Shown one piece after another: positions 1-11,412 of a stretch of DNA of 33,865 bases (position 1 is the first letter of the stretch; each line of letters opens with the position of its first letter). The position numbers and the translations under genes are program-made. The notes under the pieces were generated by a model. It had not been told where the DNA came from. It saw only the letters and a program-made list of their open reading frames with translations, and made no database searches. The stretch covers positions 1-33,865 of the forward strand of contig JAUCBJ010005847.1 in the NCBI GenBank assembly GCA_032718475.1, written 5' to 3'. Source of the DNA: Nemertoderma westbladi (lineage: Eukaryota; Xenacoelomorpha; Nemertodermatida; Nemertodermatidae).

Positions 1-268
1 GATTTACACATTCAAAAGTTATTACAACTTTAGTGTCTGCAAGGCGCACTCCTAAACGGAACTCAATATTCAGTATTGGATTTAATTATCTAGTTGAGCT
101 GCTCTCTATTTAAATAAATAAATATTCCAGAACATTAAATTATTTTATTCCAAAATTGTAACATTACTCAACGCCGTTAGTAACAGCAAGTTGTTATTTA
201 GCACTTTACAACTTTAGAGGACATTACAGCATTGTATTGGCCTTTATATTTAGTATTGTATTTAGTGT

Positions 269-359
269 TATTGTTTGCGTGGTAACCCATGACGGCGTTA
301 AGTAATGTCCATTAAGGGGACATTACTTAACGCCGTCATTGGATACCACGTAAACAATA
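269..359. repeat. Near-perfect hairpin, 42-bp arms
   Basis: Bases 269-310 pair with 318-359 around a 7-base loop, with about three mismatches over 42 positions. The arm core GACGGCGTTAAGTAATGTCC is matched exactly by its reverse complement. A degenerate version of the same core (ACATTACTCAACGCCGTTAG) lies just upstream at about 162-182, so the motif occurs at least three times in 200 bases. It looks like the remnant of a small fold-back or MITE-like element; a structured RNA cannot be excluded. No target-site duplication was recognised. Confidence 0.7.
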
Positions 360-625
360 GGTGGAAATTTGCCTGACAGCCAGATAGGCCTACTGCATTA
401 CCTACCGGTAGGCGGGGTATAGCTATTAAAGGGTCTAGCTATATTTTTATAACATGGCTCCAAATACCACCATACATATAAGCTAACTTATTTATAACAT
501 AATTTATGTCATTTTTACATTTATTTATACAGCAACTACTGTAATATAATTTGTGTAGTTTCTATCAATTATAATGTATATGTACAATCATTTCGTAATG
601 TTAAAATTTTGGAATAAAACTACAT

Positions 626-765
626 ACATACTTGTTGCAAAGTACTTTACCGGGTTCTGATCCTCGTTGCTTTATTTTCACTCACTCACTAACGTTCGTT
701 CGTGTAGTGTAACAAAGCCACACGGATCATCACACTGTAAAGTGCTACTTTACACACAAGTATGT
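626..765. repeat. Hairpin-type dispersed repeat, copy 1
   Basis: The ends are inverted: ACATACTTGT at 626-635 faces ACAAGTATGT at 756-765. Further in, AAAGTACTTTAC faces GTAAAGTGCTACTTT, and GATCC faces GGATC. The centre carries CACTCACTCACTAACGTTCG. About 145 bases (634-779) recur at 17249-17396 with roughly 90% identity. There is no coding capacity, so it is most likely a MITE-like or other short non-autonomous repeat. Confidence 0.7.
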
Positions 766-1249
766 AAATAGTTATAACATCGAGTAAGCATCAAGAGTTG
801 CAGAGTGAAATAATTTGAATCCCAGTAACTATGGAAGCAATATAGTAAAATACTGCAGTTCAATTTATTTTGTTAATTATTTCATTCTATATTTTATTAA
901 AGAATTAAGCGACAAAAGCGTACAATTTAAGAATAAAATTAAGTATTACATGAGAAAAAAACGTATAACTTATTTTCAATATTCTCTCGACCCTTTATTA
1001 ACCTCGCTTACGCTCGTTAAATAAAATACCTCGAAAATTTGAAAAAGTTATACTTTTTCCCAAGTAATAAATAATTAATTATTTAACATGAGCGCTCATG
1101 ATAACTAACTATCTTGAGTGTTCAAGGCAATAAAACTATTTTGCGCAAGCGGCTAAGATTGGTTGGTCTTATTTCACACCCACCAAATCAAATCAAAAGT
1201 ATCTTAATCGCTCAAGATAATCTTATAGATTGCAAAATTAATTGAGACA

Positions 1250-2832
1250 CTAACACTGACACGAATCCAGTTTGTCTTGGTATTTCCCAGCCGCCCATGG
1301 TGGAAGTGTAGGCTCCGGGGTTGTGGGCACTCCGTACAAGTTGCACGACTTCGGGCAGGTTTTCCATGTGAACCGCGAATTATTTTCGCATTCACCGATT
1401 TGAGCCCAGTATGCACAATCATCTTCACTGTCTTCTAGGTGGGCCAACTCTGGTGGGAGAGTGGGTGCTGGAGTTGTCGTGGTCGTTGTTGTCACATCGC
1501 CATAAATAGCACACGATCGGTGACAGTTTCTCCACATATACACGAAATTAGACTCACATAAACCGTCCTTTGCCCATCTCGCACAATTATCGTCTGTGTC
1601 CTCGAGATGGCTGAGTTCGGGTGGTAACGTTGGTGCTGGCGTGGTCGGCTGCCCGTACAGAATGCAGGAACGTCTGCATGTATTCCACATCATCCCCGGG
1701 TTGTTTTCGCAACCTCCAGTTTTCGCCCACCTTTCACACGCGTCGTTGTCATCCGTGGCATCTTCTAATCCCGGCGGAAGAGTCGGACCTGCGGTTGTGG
1801 CGACTCCATATAGAGCACATGATCTGTGGCAGCTGATCCACATATATGCCGCATTTGTCTCACAAAGTCCATCTTTAGCCCATCTTACACAACTATCTTG
1901 TGAATCTTCAAGATGCGCTAACTCAGGTGGTAAAGTTGGAGCAGCTGTTGTTGGTTCTCCATATAGTGCACACGATCTGTGGCAGCTGGCCCACATATAT
2001 ACCGCATTTGTCTCACAAAGTCCATCTTTAGCCCATCTTGCACAATTATCATCTGTGTCCTCGAGATGGCTGAGTTCGGGTGGTAACGTTGGTGCTGGCG
2101 TGGTCGGCTGCCCGTACAGAATGCAGGAACGTCTGCATGTATTCCACATCATTCCCGGGTTGTTTTCGCAACCTCCAGTTTTCGCCCACCTTTCACACGC
2201 GTCGTTGTCATCCGTGGCATCTTCTAATCCCGGCGGAAGAGTCGGACCTGCGGTTGTAGCCACTCCATATAGAGCACATGATCTGTGGCAGCTGATCCAC
2301 ATATATGCCGCATTTGTCTCACAAAGTCCATCTTTAGCCCATCTTACGCAACTATCTTGTGAATCTTCAAGATGCGCTAACTCAGGTGGTAAAGTTGGAG
2401 CAGCTGTTGTTGGTTCTCCATATAGTGCACACGATTTGTGGCAGCTGGTCCACATATATGCCGCATTTGTCTCACAGAGTCCATCTTTAGCCCATCTTAC
2501 ACAACTATCTTGTGAATCTTCAAGATGCGCTAACTCAGGTGGTAAAGTTGGAGCAGCTGTTGTTGGTTCTCCATATAGCGCACACGATTTGTGGCAATTG
2601 TTCCACATATTTGCCGCATTTGTCTCACAGAGTCCATCTTTAGCCCATCTTGCACAATTATCATCTGAATCTTCAAGATGCGCTAACTCAGGTGGTAAAG
2701 TTGGAGCAGCTGTTGTTGGTTCTCCATATAGTGCACACGATTTGTGGCAGTTGTTCCACATCCATTGAGGATTGCTTTCGCAGTTCCCGCTTTTAGCCCA
2801 TCCTTCACAACCAGGTCTTCCATCTTCTAGCT
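1250..2832 (-). CDS. Terminal exon of a protein with ten ShK-like repeats
   Basis: The exon has 527 codons including the stop. It starts behind a good splice acceptor on the minus strand (T-rich tract then TTTTAG, AG at 2834-2833) in phase 1. There is no ATG at the open-frame start, so earlier exons must lie at higher coordinates; none was recognised. Ten tandem units of about 51 residues follow the pattern LED-x4-C-x2-WA-x2-G-x-C-x2-N-x3-M-W-x2-C-x2-SC-x2-YG, each followed by a Thr/Pro linker such as PTTAAPTLPPELAH. This matches the ShKT domain but with only four of its six cysteines: the first is Leu and the last is Tyr. The last unit ends in DSCQC and a stop. ShKT modules occur in secreted metalloproteases, mucin-like and cuticle or egg-coat proteins. 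A secreted, O-glycosylated multidomain protein is likely, but its function is unknown. Nothing suggests a venom role. Confidence 0.8.
1561..2500 (-). repeat. 459-bp tandem block duplication inside the ShK-repeat exon
   Basis: Sequence from about 1561 to 2020 recurs 459 bases later (for example CTCGAGATGGCTGAGTTCGG at 1601 and 2060). It is nearly identical apart from scattered single substitutions. 459 bp equals three 51-residue units, so units 4-6 and 7-9 are copies. The reading frame is kept, which points to recent unequal crossing-over within the gene. Confidence 0.85.
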
Positions 2833-2835
2833 CTA

Positions 2836-3160
2836 AAAGTAAATATAACAAAAATATTCGATATTTTAAACAAAATGTTCAATTGTATATGTGGGGTAAA
2901 TCATGAGAGTCTTATCATGAGTAATTAGCAGATAATCTGTATTGTCCGTCTATCTATCTGTCTGTCTGTTTGTACACTAAATACACGTATATTCGTATGA
3001 TGAAAAGGAGTAGGCCTACATTAGACGCGCTACAATTTGCACCTTGGAGTACATATATTTTAGCTATTTAAATAAATTTGTATTCTCGGGCGAGCTAAAA
3101 CTAAGATGGGCTTTTGGAAATATATGAATATGATTAATTGAACCTGTACTAATTTACTTC
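2836..3160. other. Intron-side DNA with a TCTA/TCTG microsatellite
   Basis: This lies directly 5' (minus strand) of the ShK-repeat exon and is presumably intron. It includes a short tetranucleotide run of TCTA and TCTG units at about 2949-2970 and a TAGGCCTA palindrome at 3011-3018. No exon was recognised. Confidence 0.5.
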
Positions 3161-3940
3161 CAGACATAATGATACACACTAACCTGCTACTGGTTTACAC
3201 TAACTTGATGTGACACACTAACCTAACCCTAAACTTGTTGTGAAACACTAACCTTCTCTCAGACCTGTTGTGATACACTGACCTTCTCTCAGCCTGATGT
3301 GACAGACTAACCTGATACCAGCCTGTTGTGACACACTAACCTGCTCCCAGACTCGTTGTGACACACTAACCAGCTCCCACACTCGTTGTGACACACTAAC
3401 CTACTCCCAGACTCGTTGTGACATACTAACCTGCTCCCAGACTCGTTGTAGGCCTAATACACTAACCTGCTCCCAGACTCGTTATGTCACACTAACCTGC
3501 TCCCAGACTCGTTGTGACACACTAACCTACTCCCAGACTCGTTGTGACACACTAACCTGCTCCCAGACTCGTTGTGACACACTAACCTGCTGCCAGACTC
3601 GTTGTGTCACACTAACCTGCTCCCAGACTCGTTGTGACACACTGACCTGCTCCCAGACTCGTTGTGACACACTAACCTGCTCCCAGACTCGTTGTAGGCC
3701 TAATACACTAACCTGCTCCCAGACTCGTTATGTCACACTAACCTGCTCCCAGACTCGTTGTGACACACTAACCTACTCCCAGACTCGTTGTGACATACTA
3801 ACCTGCTCCCAGACTCGTTGTGACACACTAACCAGCTCCCACACTCGTTGTGACACACTAACCTACTCCCAGACTCGTTGTGACACACTAACCTGCTCCC
3901 AGACTCGTTGTGACACACTAACCTGCTCCCAGACATGATT
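3160..3940. repeat. 30-bp minisatellite, about 25 copies, with higher-order structure
   Basis: The unit is ACACTAACCTGCTCCCAGAC followed by TCGTTGTGAC. It is degenerate at the left end (3160-3330) and highly regular from 3330 to 3930. One unit variant carries TAGGCCTAAT and is 36 bases long; it occurs at 3441 and again at 3687 with matching neighbours. This gives a 246-bp higher-order repeat of seven 30-mers plus one 36-mer. Open frames here only reflect a unit length divisible by three. Confidence 0.9.
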
Positions 3941-6900
3941 TTATACACAACAATACGATAACAACTATGGTTGTGTTAGTCATCCTTCTCCTCTTTGGCG
4001 GCTCATTCCACCCACCATCTGACGTAAATATCATTGACCAGGAACGTATATGACAATATATTACGTAATTATCACAATGGAATCAAATATGGATATCTCT
4101 ATTACATTCCGTAATTCACACCATTGTGTAACTATGTACCTGTAGTTAACGTAATGTGCCGGCAATAAACTACCGATTCTACACACAGTGAAAAGGAAAA
4201 CTAGCGCCTTTTGAGAAACACGGGTACAATATTTAAATCGCATTTCATTTCTAAGGTTATTCCTTATATGGTCGCTAAATACATATCTCCGCTGAAACAG
4301 GGCGGCTGTCAGTACTGCCGTACCGGTGTCACAGGCGAAAATTACCCCCCCCCCCCCCCCCCCCGCGCGGATTACCCCCCTGGCATTTTCGCCTAGAGCC
4401 ATATTCCCCCCAGAGCATTTTCACCCCAGATTTCGAGAGTGGCGGTCCGAAACCGTAATTAAAACTGTTATGTAACCCTACCCTTAATTCATCTGGCTCT
4501 AATCTAAGAAATTTTGTGGAATTTTGGACTCTTGTTAATGGTAATGTCTTAGCGTTAGGGTTACATGACAGTTTTACTTAGGGTTTGGGCCTGACCAACT
4601 AACCCTAACAATAGAATGTAGAAACAATATTTGTTCTGTGCGCTGCGGCCTGCCTGGACTACAGTTTGGTATTGCATCGGTACGACGGGTAAGAACAGAC
4701 ATATTGCATCACAGATCTAGTAATGTTGGGTGAGGGCTGTGGAATGACAAACTAGGGTGTGGTATTTGCCCCGAGAGCGGAGAGCTAGGGTGAGGGCGAA
4801 CCTAGAATACCGTACCACTTTCCTGAAAGAATACTCATACTTTACATTATTTCACATTAAATATTATACGCCGTAGCTCCACATCAAATTTGCTTTTTTG
4901 CCCACCGTATTTCACGCCGATTGGAAAATAAACATGTATTACAAGTACCGCCCATGTTTAAATGTTAGACAGAATCACGTTGCAGGGACACGACGTTCTC
5001 TTCATGCAATCAGACAGGAAGGAGTCTGTCATCAGGTATGTAGATTTATTGCCCTTATCTATACATAGGGACTTCGTCATTAATATTTATATTTTGTTAA
5101 TTTAAATTAGGTATTTTTGCATTAGGTACTTTTATATATTACAGCTAGTACTAGTACTAGTACTAGTACTATATAGTTGTATATATATTTACAATATAAT
5201 ATTAATATTTTTATGTACGCAATGCATTAATAAATATTTTACATAATTTATAAATATGATATAGGCCTACTTATTATTAAAAAAACTACATAAAATTACT
5301 ATGGTTTTTACAACAGTATAATTAAATTATTAATTCGATATAACTTAAATGTAATTTAATGTTACACAAACTGGATAAAATTATCCAAAAATTTGCTCGT
5401 GTGTGGTGTGTTAATAAAAAGCGTTATTATTAATATATCTTTTATTGGAATACATACACATACAGCAGACATGACAATGCCAGCACTTCACCATGCACCA
5501 TTCCATGATGAAGTCATATTGTCTTATCTATTCCTCAATATAACTGTTGAATAGGCTCTTTATCAATATTCTGGCCCAGCTGGAGACGTTACTGGTGTTC
5601 TATTGATCCTGTTATCATGTTTTTTTTTTGGGACATATCTTAATTTCGAGGGGCGTTTCATAATTGCGGGGAACACCAATTGATGGTACAAAGTGGTAAT
5701 CAATACTCTAGCTGTAATAGTGAAATTGAATTAAGTTGTTAGTTATGTTCAAATTTGTGACAATGGCACATCGCATGGTTTCTTAGATCTCTCTGGAATG
5801 ATAGTGTATGTTGACTTGTGAAACATACATTAACATCAACATGTATCTTTGTGACACTATAAAGTAGGCACTACAGTTAAAGACCTGATTTCTTTAAAAC
5901 TATCATTTAGGCCTACTTCATTCTTCATGACATTTTAACTAAGGTAGTTAAATTTAATTAAACGAATGCAATCTGAAACTACTGAAACTCTCAAACTACA
6001 TGAATTGTTGCCTATGTGCACTGTGTAGTGCACCCCAATGTCATTATTTATGTCATGTATGATGTGAAGTTTTCCTCTGATGATTTGTGCTAAAATTCTG
6101 ATATATTGCCCAGCTTGCTGACTATCTGGTATGCGGTGATGGCTTTATTTTTGGGTCTCAGATATTTATTCCTCTAGCGGCAGCCAGCAGAACTGCAGAG
6201 GAATAAGTCTCCTTTGAAAGACGCAGCTAATGGTCTAGTAAATTTCTGCTTATTTTAGCTTGAACGGATAAATAACAAAGAAATGGGAGGACATTCATGT
6301 TTAGACATATGTAGTTCTCTATTGAACTGAACTGATGATGTCGGAAAGTCCGTCAAAATCTCCCCAACCTTTGGTCCTATTGATGCCTACAAATTTTCGA
6401 CTCGGCAGCTCTAAATCTGACAAACTCTACAAATTAAAAAAGTGTAGTTTAAAAAAATTTACATTAAAAAATTGCCGCAAAAAAAGTTTCAAAATTCAGC
6501 AATATGGTTTCTGTAAGATATTCTTTGTGAGGTGGGCTTACTTATAACAATATGTCGAATAAATAATATTATTTCCCCGTATTAGGGATATTTAAAGAAG
6601 GTTACTCTTTTAAAATTTGGGGTCGAATTATGTAATGCTCCCTTGTTCTATGTCGAAATATTCAACATTGACAACAATAACAGTAAACAATAAACACTAA
6701 CATAGTACCAAAACTAATTTCTTACTTAATCGATGGAAAGATTAAATTGTTTTTAAATACGAAAACCATTGTAATAATAAGTGGCTGTATTTGTATGAGA
6801 ACTTCACATAGAGGCATCTTCAATGGAATGGGACCCGCAGTGAAACGGAATAAATGGCCCCAGCTGGTGCCATTATAGGAATAACCATGTATTAGAAATT

Positions 6901-7320
6901 ACGGCTAAGATGCAGTAAAGGCATTCCTTGAAATTTACACGGGTTTGATTTTGACTTATAGTCCACAGTTGATTAAGACTTCTTTCCATGCATGGTGCTG
7001 TAACAAATAGGATTCTACAAGGATAACGAACATGTATCTTAATGAGTTCATGACATAATACAAGCTGAAATTTAATTCTAACAATAGGATACGAGTTTGA
7101 GTTAGCTGCTGCTACATCAGCCCAGCGTGTAAATCTCACAAAGACATTTATAATTCTTTTGTGTTTTACACAATTACAATTACTCGAAATCCTTTTAGAT
7201 ATATAGGGTCTTCTTCAACCAGTGACGACTCAGCCCAACAATCCTGCGGCCCTTTGATTTCTTTGATTTATAAAAGTGATAATGAGATCCAATAAATTTG
7301 AAATAGACATAGTTTTGCCT
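3941..7320. other. Non-coding, AT-rich intergenic or intronic DNA
   Basis: I recognise no gene. Contents include a 20-base C tract at 4345-4364 with inverted GGCGAAAAT and ATTTTCGCC motifs around it, a (CTAGTA)n microsatellite at about 5145-5172, TAGGCCTA palindromes at 5262 and 5908, and a short hairpin at about 6167-6210 (TATTCCTCT with AGAGGAATA). An exon-like segment at 4986-5034, bounded by TGCAG and a GTATGT, has no recognisable product. On the minus strand, 6873-7139 vaguely resembles the link between LINE endonuclease and reverse transcriptase, too weakly to call. Confidence 0.45.
4345..4364. repeat. 20-base poly-C tract
   Basis: This is an uninterrupted run of 20 C followed by GCGCGG. 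It is one of six C or G runs of at least 16 bases in the window. Confidence 0.95.
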
Positions 7321-7440
7321 CCCGAGTTTAGGTGGTGAGACGGAATTTTTTTTCACCTTCAAGAATTTTCACCTTCAAACATTTGCTACAAGATTTTAAC
7401 CAAAGTATCTCTTACATCAATTGCCAATATTGCACCAGTT
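7320..7440 (+). repeat. Degenerate relic of the 32570-33461 fold-back arm
   Basis: The order of short matches parallels the fold-back arm at 32686-32775: GGTGAGACGGAATT, then TACAAGATTTTAAC, then an interval, then ATATTGCACCAGTT (arm: GGTGAGCCAGAATT, TACAAGCGTTAA, ATATTACACCAGTT). Divergence is high, so this is a tentative old copy. Confidence 0.4.
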
Positions 7441-7467
7441 GGGGTAACGTTGGTGAGGTGGACTTTG

Positions 7468-8120
7468 TTAACCCTCCTTATTTTCCCAATCAGTCTGCCT
7501 TAGCACATCATTATATACTGGTTGGTCCTCATGGCGAAAGCAATGTTCTGCAAAGCGGAGGCGGCTCCGTTCAAGAGTCAAGCTTGGTGAGACTAATGAA
7601 ACACCTCCAATGTTGTATAAAGTCTGGTTGTAGATGTGTTCATTCTCCTTGACACACAGTAAAACCAACGTAGCTTTCTAGTGAATGCGCCATCTAGAGA
7701 TTTTGAATCCTCCGCAGTAAGAGCCCAACATGGAATCATATAGGAGTTTTTGTTCTACAGCTGCCCTAAATAATCGAACAGACGATTCAGTGCTGCTCAT
7801 ACCTTCCCCTTTACGTATCCGAAGATCTTCACATGACTTCCTGATCCATAATCATAAGTCATCCACATGCTCAGGCATGCCATCCTTGGAGCTTATGATC
7901 ATAGGATCAGAAATTTCCTGAGGGCTGTCAAAGTTCACAAATTTTAGTTTTATTTCAGCCAGCAAGGTCTAGATCGGTAAGGTACTTTGCTGGTGTTACC
8001 ATCACCCCATATTTATTAAGATGATCTAAGGACATGCGTAGAACATAATCAACCACAATTATGAACATGAATGGTACAAGTGTGTTACCTTGAAGGACTC
8101 CCGATTTGACTTCGAATACC
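7468..8120 (-). pseudogene. Non-LTR retrotransposon (LINE) reverse-transcriptase relic
   Basis: Minus-strand frames carry an RT in the right order but broken. GVLQGNTLVPFMFIIVVDYV (near 8105-8045) is RT motif B. TDLDLAG and a stop (near 7960) replace the usual TDLDFADD catalytic box. VDDLWLWI and LRIRKGKG follow, then VRLFRAAVEQKLLYDS. The tail is RSRLRFAEHCFRH, the conserved RRLRFAGHC motif near the end of many RTE-like elements. Stops and a frame shift separate the pieces, and both catalytic Asp residues of motif C are gone. The endonuclease and 5' half are absent, as expected for a 5'-truncated, decayed LINE. The clade (RTE-like) is an inference. Confidence 0.75.
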
Positions 8121-9112
8121 GAAGGCAGTATCACCCTTAACCCTTACTGCGATCTGCCGCCTCAGGCAGAGGCGAGAGCATCATACCTTTTGCTCAGCCG
8201 TAGTGTGAAGCTGGATCTCACACTGGGCTGTTGCAACAGAGAGGACCATTCAAGCCGTGCCAAGGCAGATTTCGTAATTCTGCTAGTGCGGAGTAAGATT
8301 TTGATTTTTTTGAATTATAGATTTTCCCTAGTAAAACTTTGTGAAAATGACATAAAAAAATAATAATAAGACAAAAAATCTTAATTTAAATTAATTTTTG
8401 ACCCCGGCACATCTCGAATGAAACTTTTAATAGATGGGCTATTTATATTTTTTTTTTCAAAATTTAAATTTTGCACACAATTGTATTCCCACGTCTAGAT
8501 AGAGGCTATGGTATTCAAAATAGATGACAATTCAAAAATTAAACCTTAAAGCATATTTTTACCCTCTCACAAATCCAGCAAATATCAGATATTTTTGAAA
8601 ATACCCACCTCGAAAATTGCACTTTGTATTGGAGTTAATTATTTCTCCCATTGAAATATTACCCAATTGGTCTTAATAGAAATGGATACCAAATAAATCA
8701 TTTCGATTAGAACTTGTTGGTGGCCCCAGCACACATTCCTCATAAATAATCTACATTCAAATGATTGTTTTAAATATAGCATCTCATAATTTGTACAAAT
8801 ATCACTATGGATGCAAATCCAAGTTAATTTTCAGCAAATTATCCTCGGTTCCTAATAACTATTGGCGGGCCTAACTGCCGAATAAGGAACTGACCTTTAA
8901 TTTCATAAAAAATACCTTAAATTGGTATTAGATACTGTGTGAAAAAGAATACCTTTACATTTGAATTGGATCACTTGCTGTGGCGGTTGTGGTATATTGC
9001 AAGAATCAATGCCGCACTGGTGTCGCAGTTTGTTCCAGAATATAAGGCAGTGGTGATATTATTGTCCGGAATATAGTTATTACAATTTATTGTTAATTAG
9101 AACAAGGCCTAC
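8121..9112. other. AT-rich DNA without a recognised gene
   Basis: This lies between the LINE relic and the large fold-back element. I see several A/T homopolymers, no exon with convincing splice sites, and only short random open frames. Some of 8121-8260 may be further LINE sequence too diverged to recognise. Confidence 0.4.
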
Positions 9113-9382
9113 TATTAGTCAGGTCGCTTAACCTCAAAAATAAGGTTAATGTGGACGTTCTGGACAAACTTCCCATAATTGGCATAGGTGTAGGTAATTA
9201 CCATACCTTTTATTTTTTAAGGGGAACCAACTTTGCAACATGATTTATCGGTCCCATATTACCATGATAACAGGAGGTCATTTACAAAAGTCCACTTTCC
9301 AATAAATCTACAGTCTTCTAACCTCGACCTACCCCCCACATATCAGCATCAGATATTCCATTGAGGTCATTTGTAAAACCCG

Positions 9383-9396
9383 GTTGCCAAGGCAAC
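9383..9396. promoter_or_regulatory. RFX X-box consensus match in left fold-back arm
   Basis: GTTGCCAAGGCAAC fits the RFX consensus GTNRCC-NN-RGYAAC at every position. It lies inside a repeat and no nearby gene start is known, so function is unproven. Confidence 0.45.
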
Positions 9397-9861
9397 TGTT
9401 TCAAAAACGAGTTTCAAACGCCGATTTAATGCCGATATCCAAAAAATATAACACCATTGATTAATAATTGTTCCCCATTTGGAAAAATCATCTAACATTA
9501 TAAATATATTATCCCTGAGACTGTCTTGATTTCTAGTAGTGGACCAATTTAAATGGACCTGTGGTAGTAGTCCTGTAACCATGGTCACAAGTCACTAAAT
9601 ATATTGTGCCAAATTTAATATAGTTCTGAACTATCTAAAAAAAATTCAATTTCTATCTAGTGTCTTACATGTTGCCAAGTCCAGACAATTACTTTCCGAC
9701 CATTCAAGTTTGTCTCTGTTGCCATGGTATCCGACAACATTTGGAATATGGACAAAATATTGAAAAAAACATGTTCAATATACTTCAACTTTGATCATAT
9801 GCACACATCTTAGTTCCTCATTACACAGTAGAGGTCTATGACCACTAGAACAGTCAATATA

Positions 9862-9875
9862 GTTACCATAGCAAC
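9862..9875. promoter_or_regulatory. RFX X-box consensus match, paired with 11049-11062
   Basis: GTTACCATAGCAAC matches GTNRCC-NN-RGYAAC exactly. Its fold-back partner at 11049-11062 is GTTGCTATGGTAAC, with one deviation from the strict consensus but a full fit to the looser RYYNYY-AT-RRNRAC form. Confidence 0.45.
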
Positions 9876-11398
9876 GGGTATGTTTCATTATTTATGCACT
9901 TCCGCTTTCTTGAAGTTTTACATAGGAACGACGAATTTACCATAGCAACCTGGATCATATCTTAGCAACGGAGCGTTTTTGACAGTAATAACAAGTTTTT
10001 TTCTTAAAGTGTTACATATGAGAGGCAATACATCCTTAGCAACAGCGATTTTTGCAAAGCTACGATGAATTTTGCTCTGATTTAGTAGATTTTTGCATAA
10101 CGACGAATTTGATATTTATCAAAGCAACATAGTGTTTAGATAACAATTCTAGATAACAATTAATAAATCTATTAAAGTTTTTTGCATTGACATTTGCAAA
10201 GTTCTGTACACCTCCAATTTGCAATTTTGCAAGCATATCTTGTGCCACACCCTTTCTTACTCTTGCAAGCACACTTCACATTGGTCACTCTTATCGCTGG
10301 TACACGATATTCCTGCCTGGTAGGCAGCCCGCTTTATATGTTGCATCAGTGTACCCTTATATTTTCTAATGTTCTATTCTTTTGGCAAAAGTGGACCTTA
10401 ATTAATTCGTTCACATGTTGTAATTCACTGGTCTTATCATAAATTACAACCCAACTGAAAACACTATGTTCTTTTGAACTTTTGAATCTCTATCAAATTC
10501 GACATAGCAGAGCAAAATTCCTCGTAGCTATCAAAAATCGCTGTTACTAAGGATGTATTGCCTCCCATATGCCACACTCTAAGAAAAAACTTGTTATTTC
10601 TGTCAAAAACGCTCCGTTGCTATATATATATTCCAGGTTGCTATGGTAAATTCATCTTTGCTATGTAAAACTTAAAACTATTATACTGATGCAGGCAAGT
10701 TGTTTTTGCTTAGAATACTATGAAAAACTTTATGGTTGCTATGGAAAACCTATGTGGCTATGCAAGTACAGTAAGTAAACATAAATTAATTTTGAAATTT
10801 TTGTCCATAATATATTTCTATATACTTCAGTGTTCATATTTTACAAAATTTGGAGAGATTCCACCTAGCAATTAGTGTAAAAGAGGGAAATCTCCCGTTG
10901 CTATGGTCATGAGTATTTATTTGCATTTAAAAAATAGCTATGATAGACCCCATATATGTATTTTTCAAATCAAGAAAATTATTACCTTCTAAATATGAAA
11001 ATATGAAAAAATAAGAAAGCGGAAGTGCATAAATAATGAAACATACCCGTTGCTATGGTAACTATATTGACTGTGCTAGCGGTCATAGACCTCTACTGTG
11101 TAATGAGGAACTTGGCATCATGTAAGACACTAGTTCCAAAATTGAATTTTTTTTAGATAGTTCGGAACTATATTAAATTCGGCAGAATATATTTAGTGAC
11201 TTGTGACCATGGTTACAGACTACTGTACCACCACAGGTCCATTTAAATTGGTCCACTACTAGAAATCAAGAGGGTCTCAGGGATAATATATTTATAATGT
11301 TAGATGATTTTTCCAAATGGGGAGCAATTATTAATCAATGGTTTTATATTTTTCGGATATTTACTGAAAATCGGCGTTTGAAACTCGTTTTTGAAACA

Positions 11399-11412
11399 GT
11401 TGCCATGGCAAC
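11399..11412. promoter_or_regulatory. Perfect palindromic RFX X-box
   Basis: GTTGCCATGGCAAC is the ideal symmetric X-box. It is the fold-back partner of the site at 9383-9396. Whether RFX binds it here cannot be told from sequence. Confidence 0.5.

Larger units (their letters stand above)
1..1249. other. AT-rich non-coding flank
   Basis: I see no supported coding exon here. The stretch holds two hairpin-forming repeats, described separately. An AATAAA on the minus strand at 999-994 lies about 250 bases beyond the stop codon of the ShK-repeat exon and is a plausible polyadenylation signal for it. A 14-base perfect palindrome (CATGAGCGCTCATG) lies at about 1087-1100. The short open frame at 815-1024 is AT-rich and looks random. 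Confidence 0.5.

Noticed and set aside
1596-2768. A 390-codon plus-strand open frame over the ShK-repeat exon
   Set aside because: It is the antisense shadow of a repeat array with a unit length divisible by three; the minus frame has the domain pattern and splice acceptor.
3215-3235. Telomere-like CTAACCCTAAAC
   Set aside because: Only one or two units, within the degenerate edge of the minisatellite; similar single units near 4480 and 4605 are also too short.
3733-3948. Minus-strand frame with a repeated HNESGSRLVC unit
   Set aside because: It merely translates the 30-bp minisatellite and has no independent support.
4986-5034. A 49-bp exon-like segment bounded by TGCAG and CAG-GTATGT
   Set aside because: No recognisable product or partner exons; such signals arise by chance.
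6873-7139. Minus-strand frame with RFTRWADVAA...YPIVRIKFQL, vaguely like the LINE endonuclease end
   Set aside because: The match is too weak, and its position relative to the RT relic at 7468-8120 is on the wrong side for the same element.
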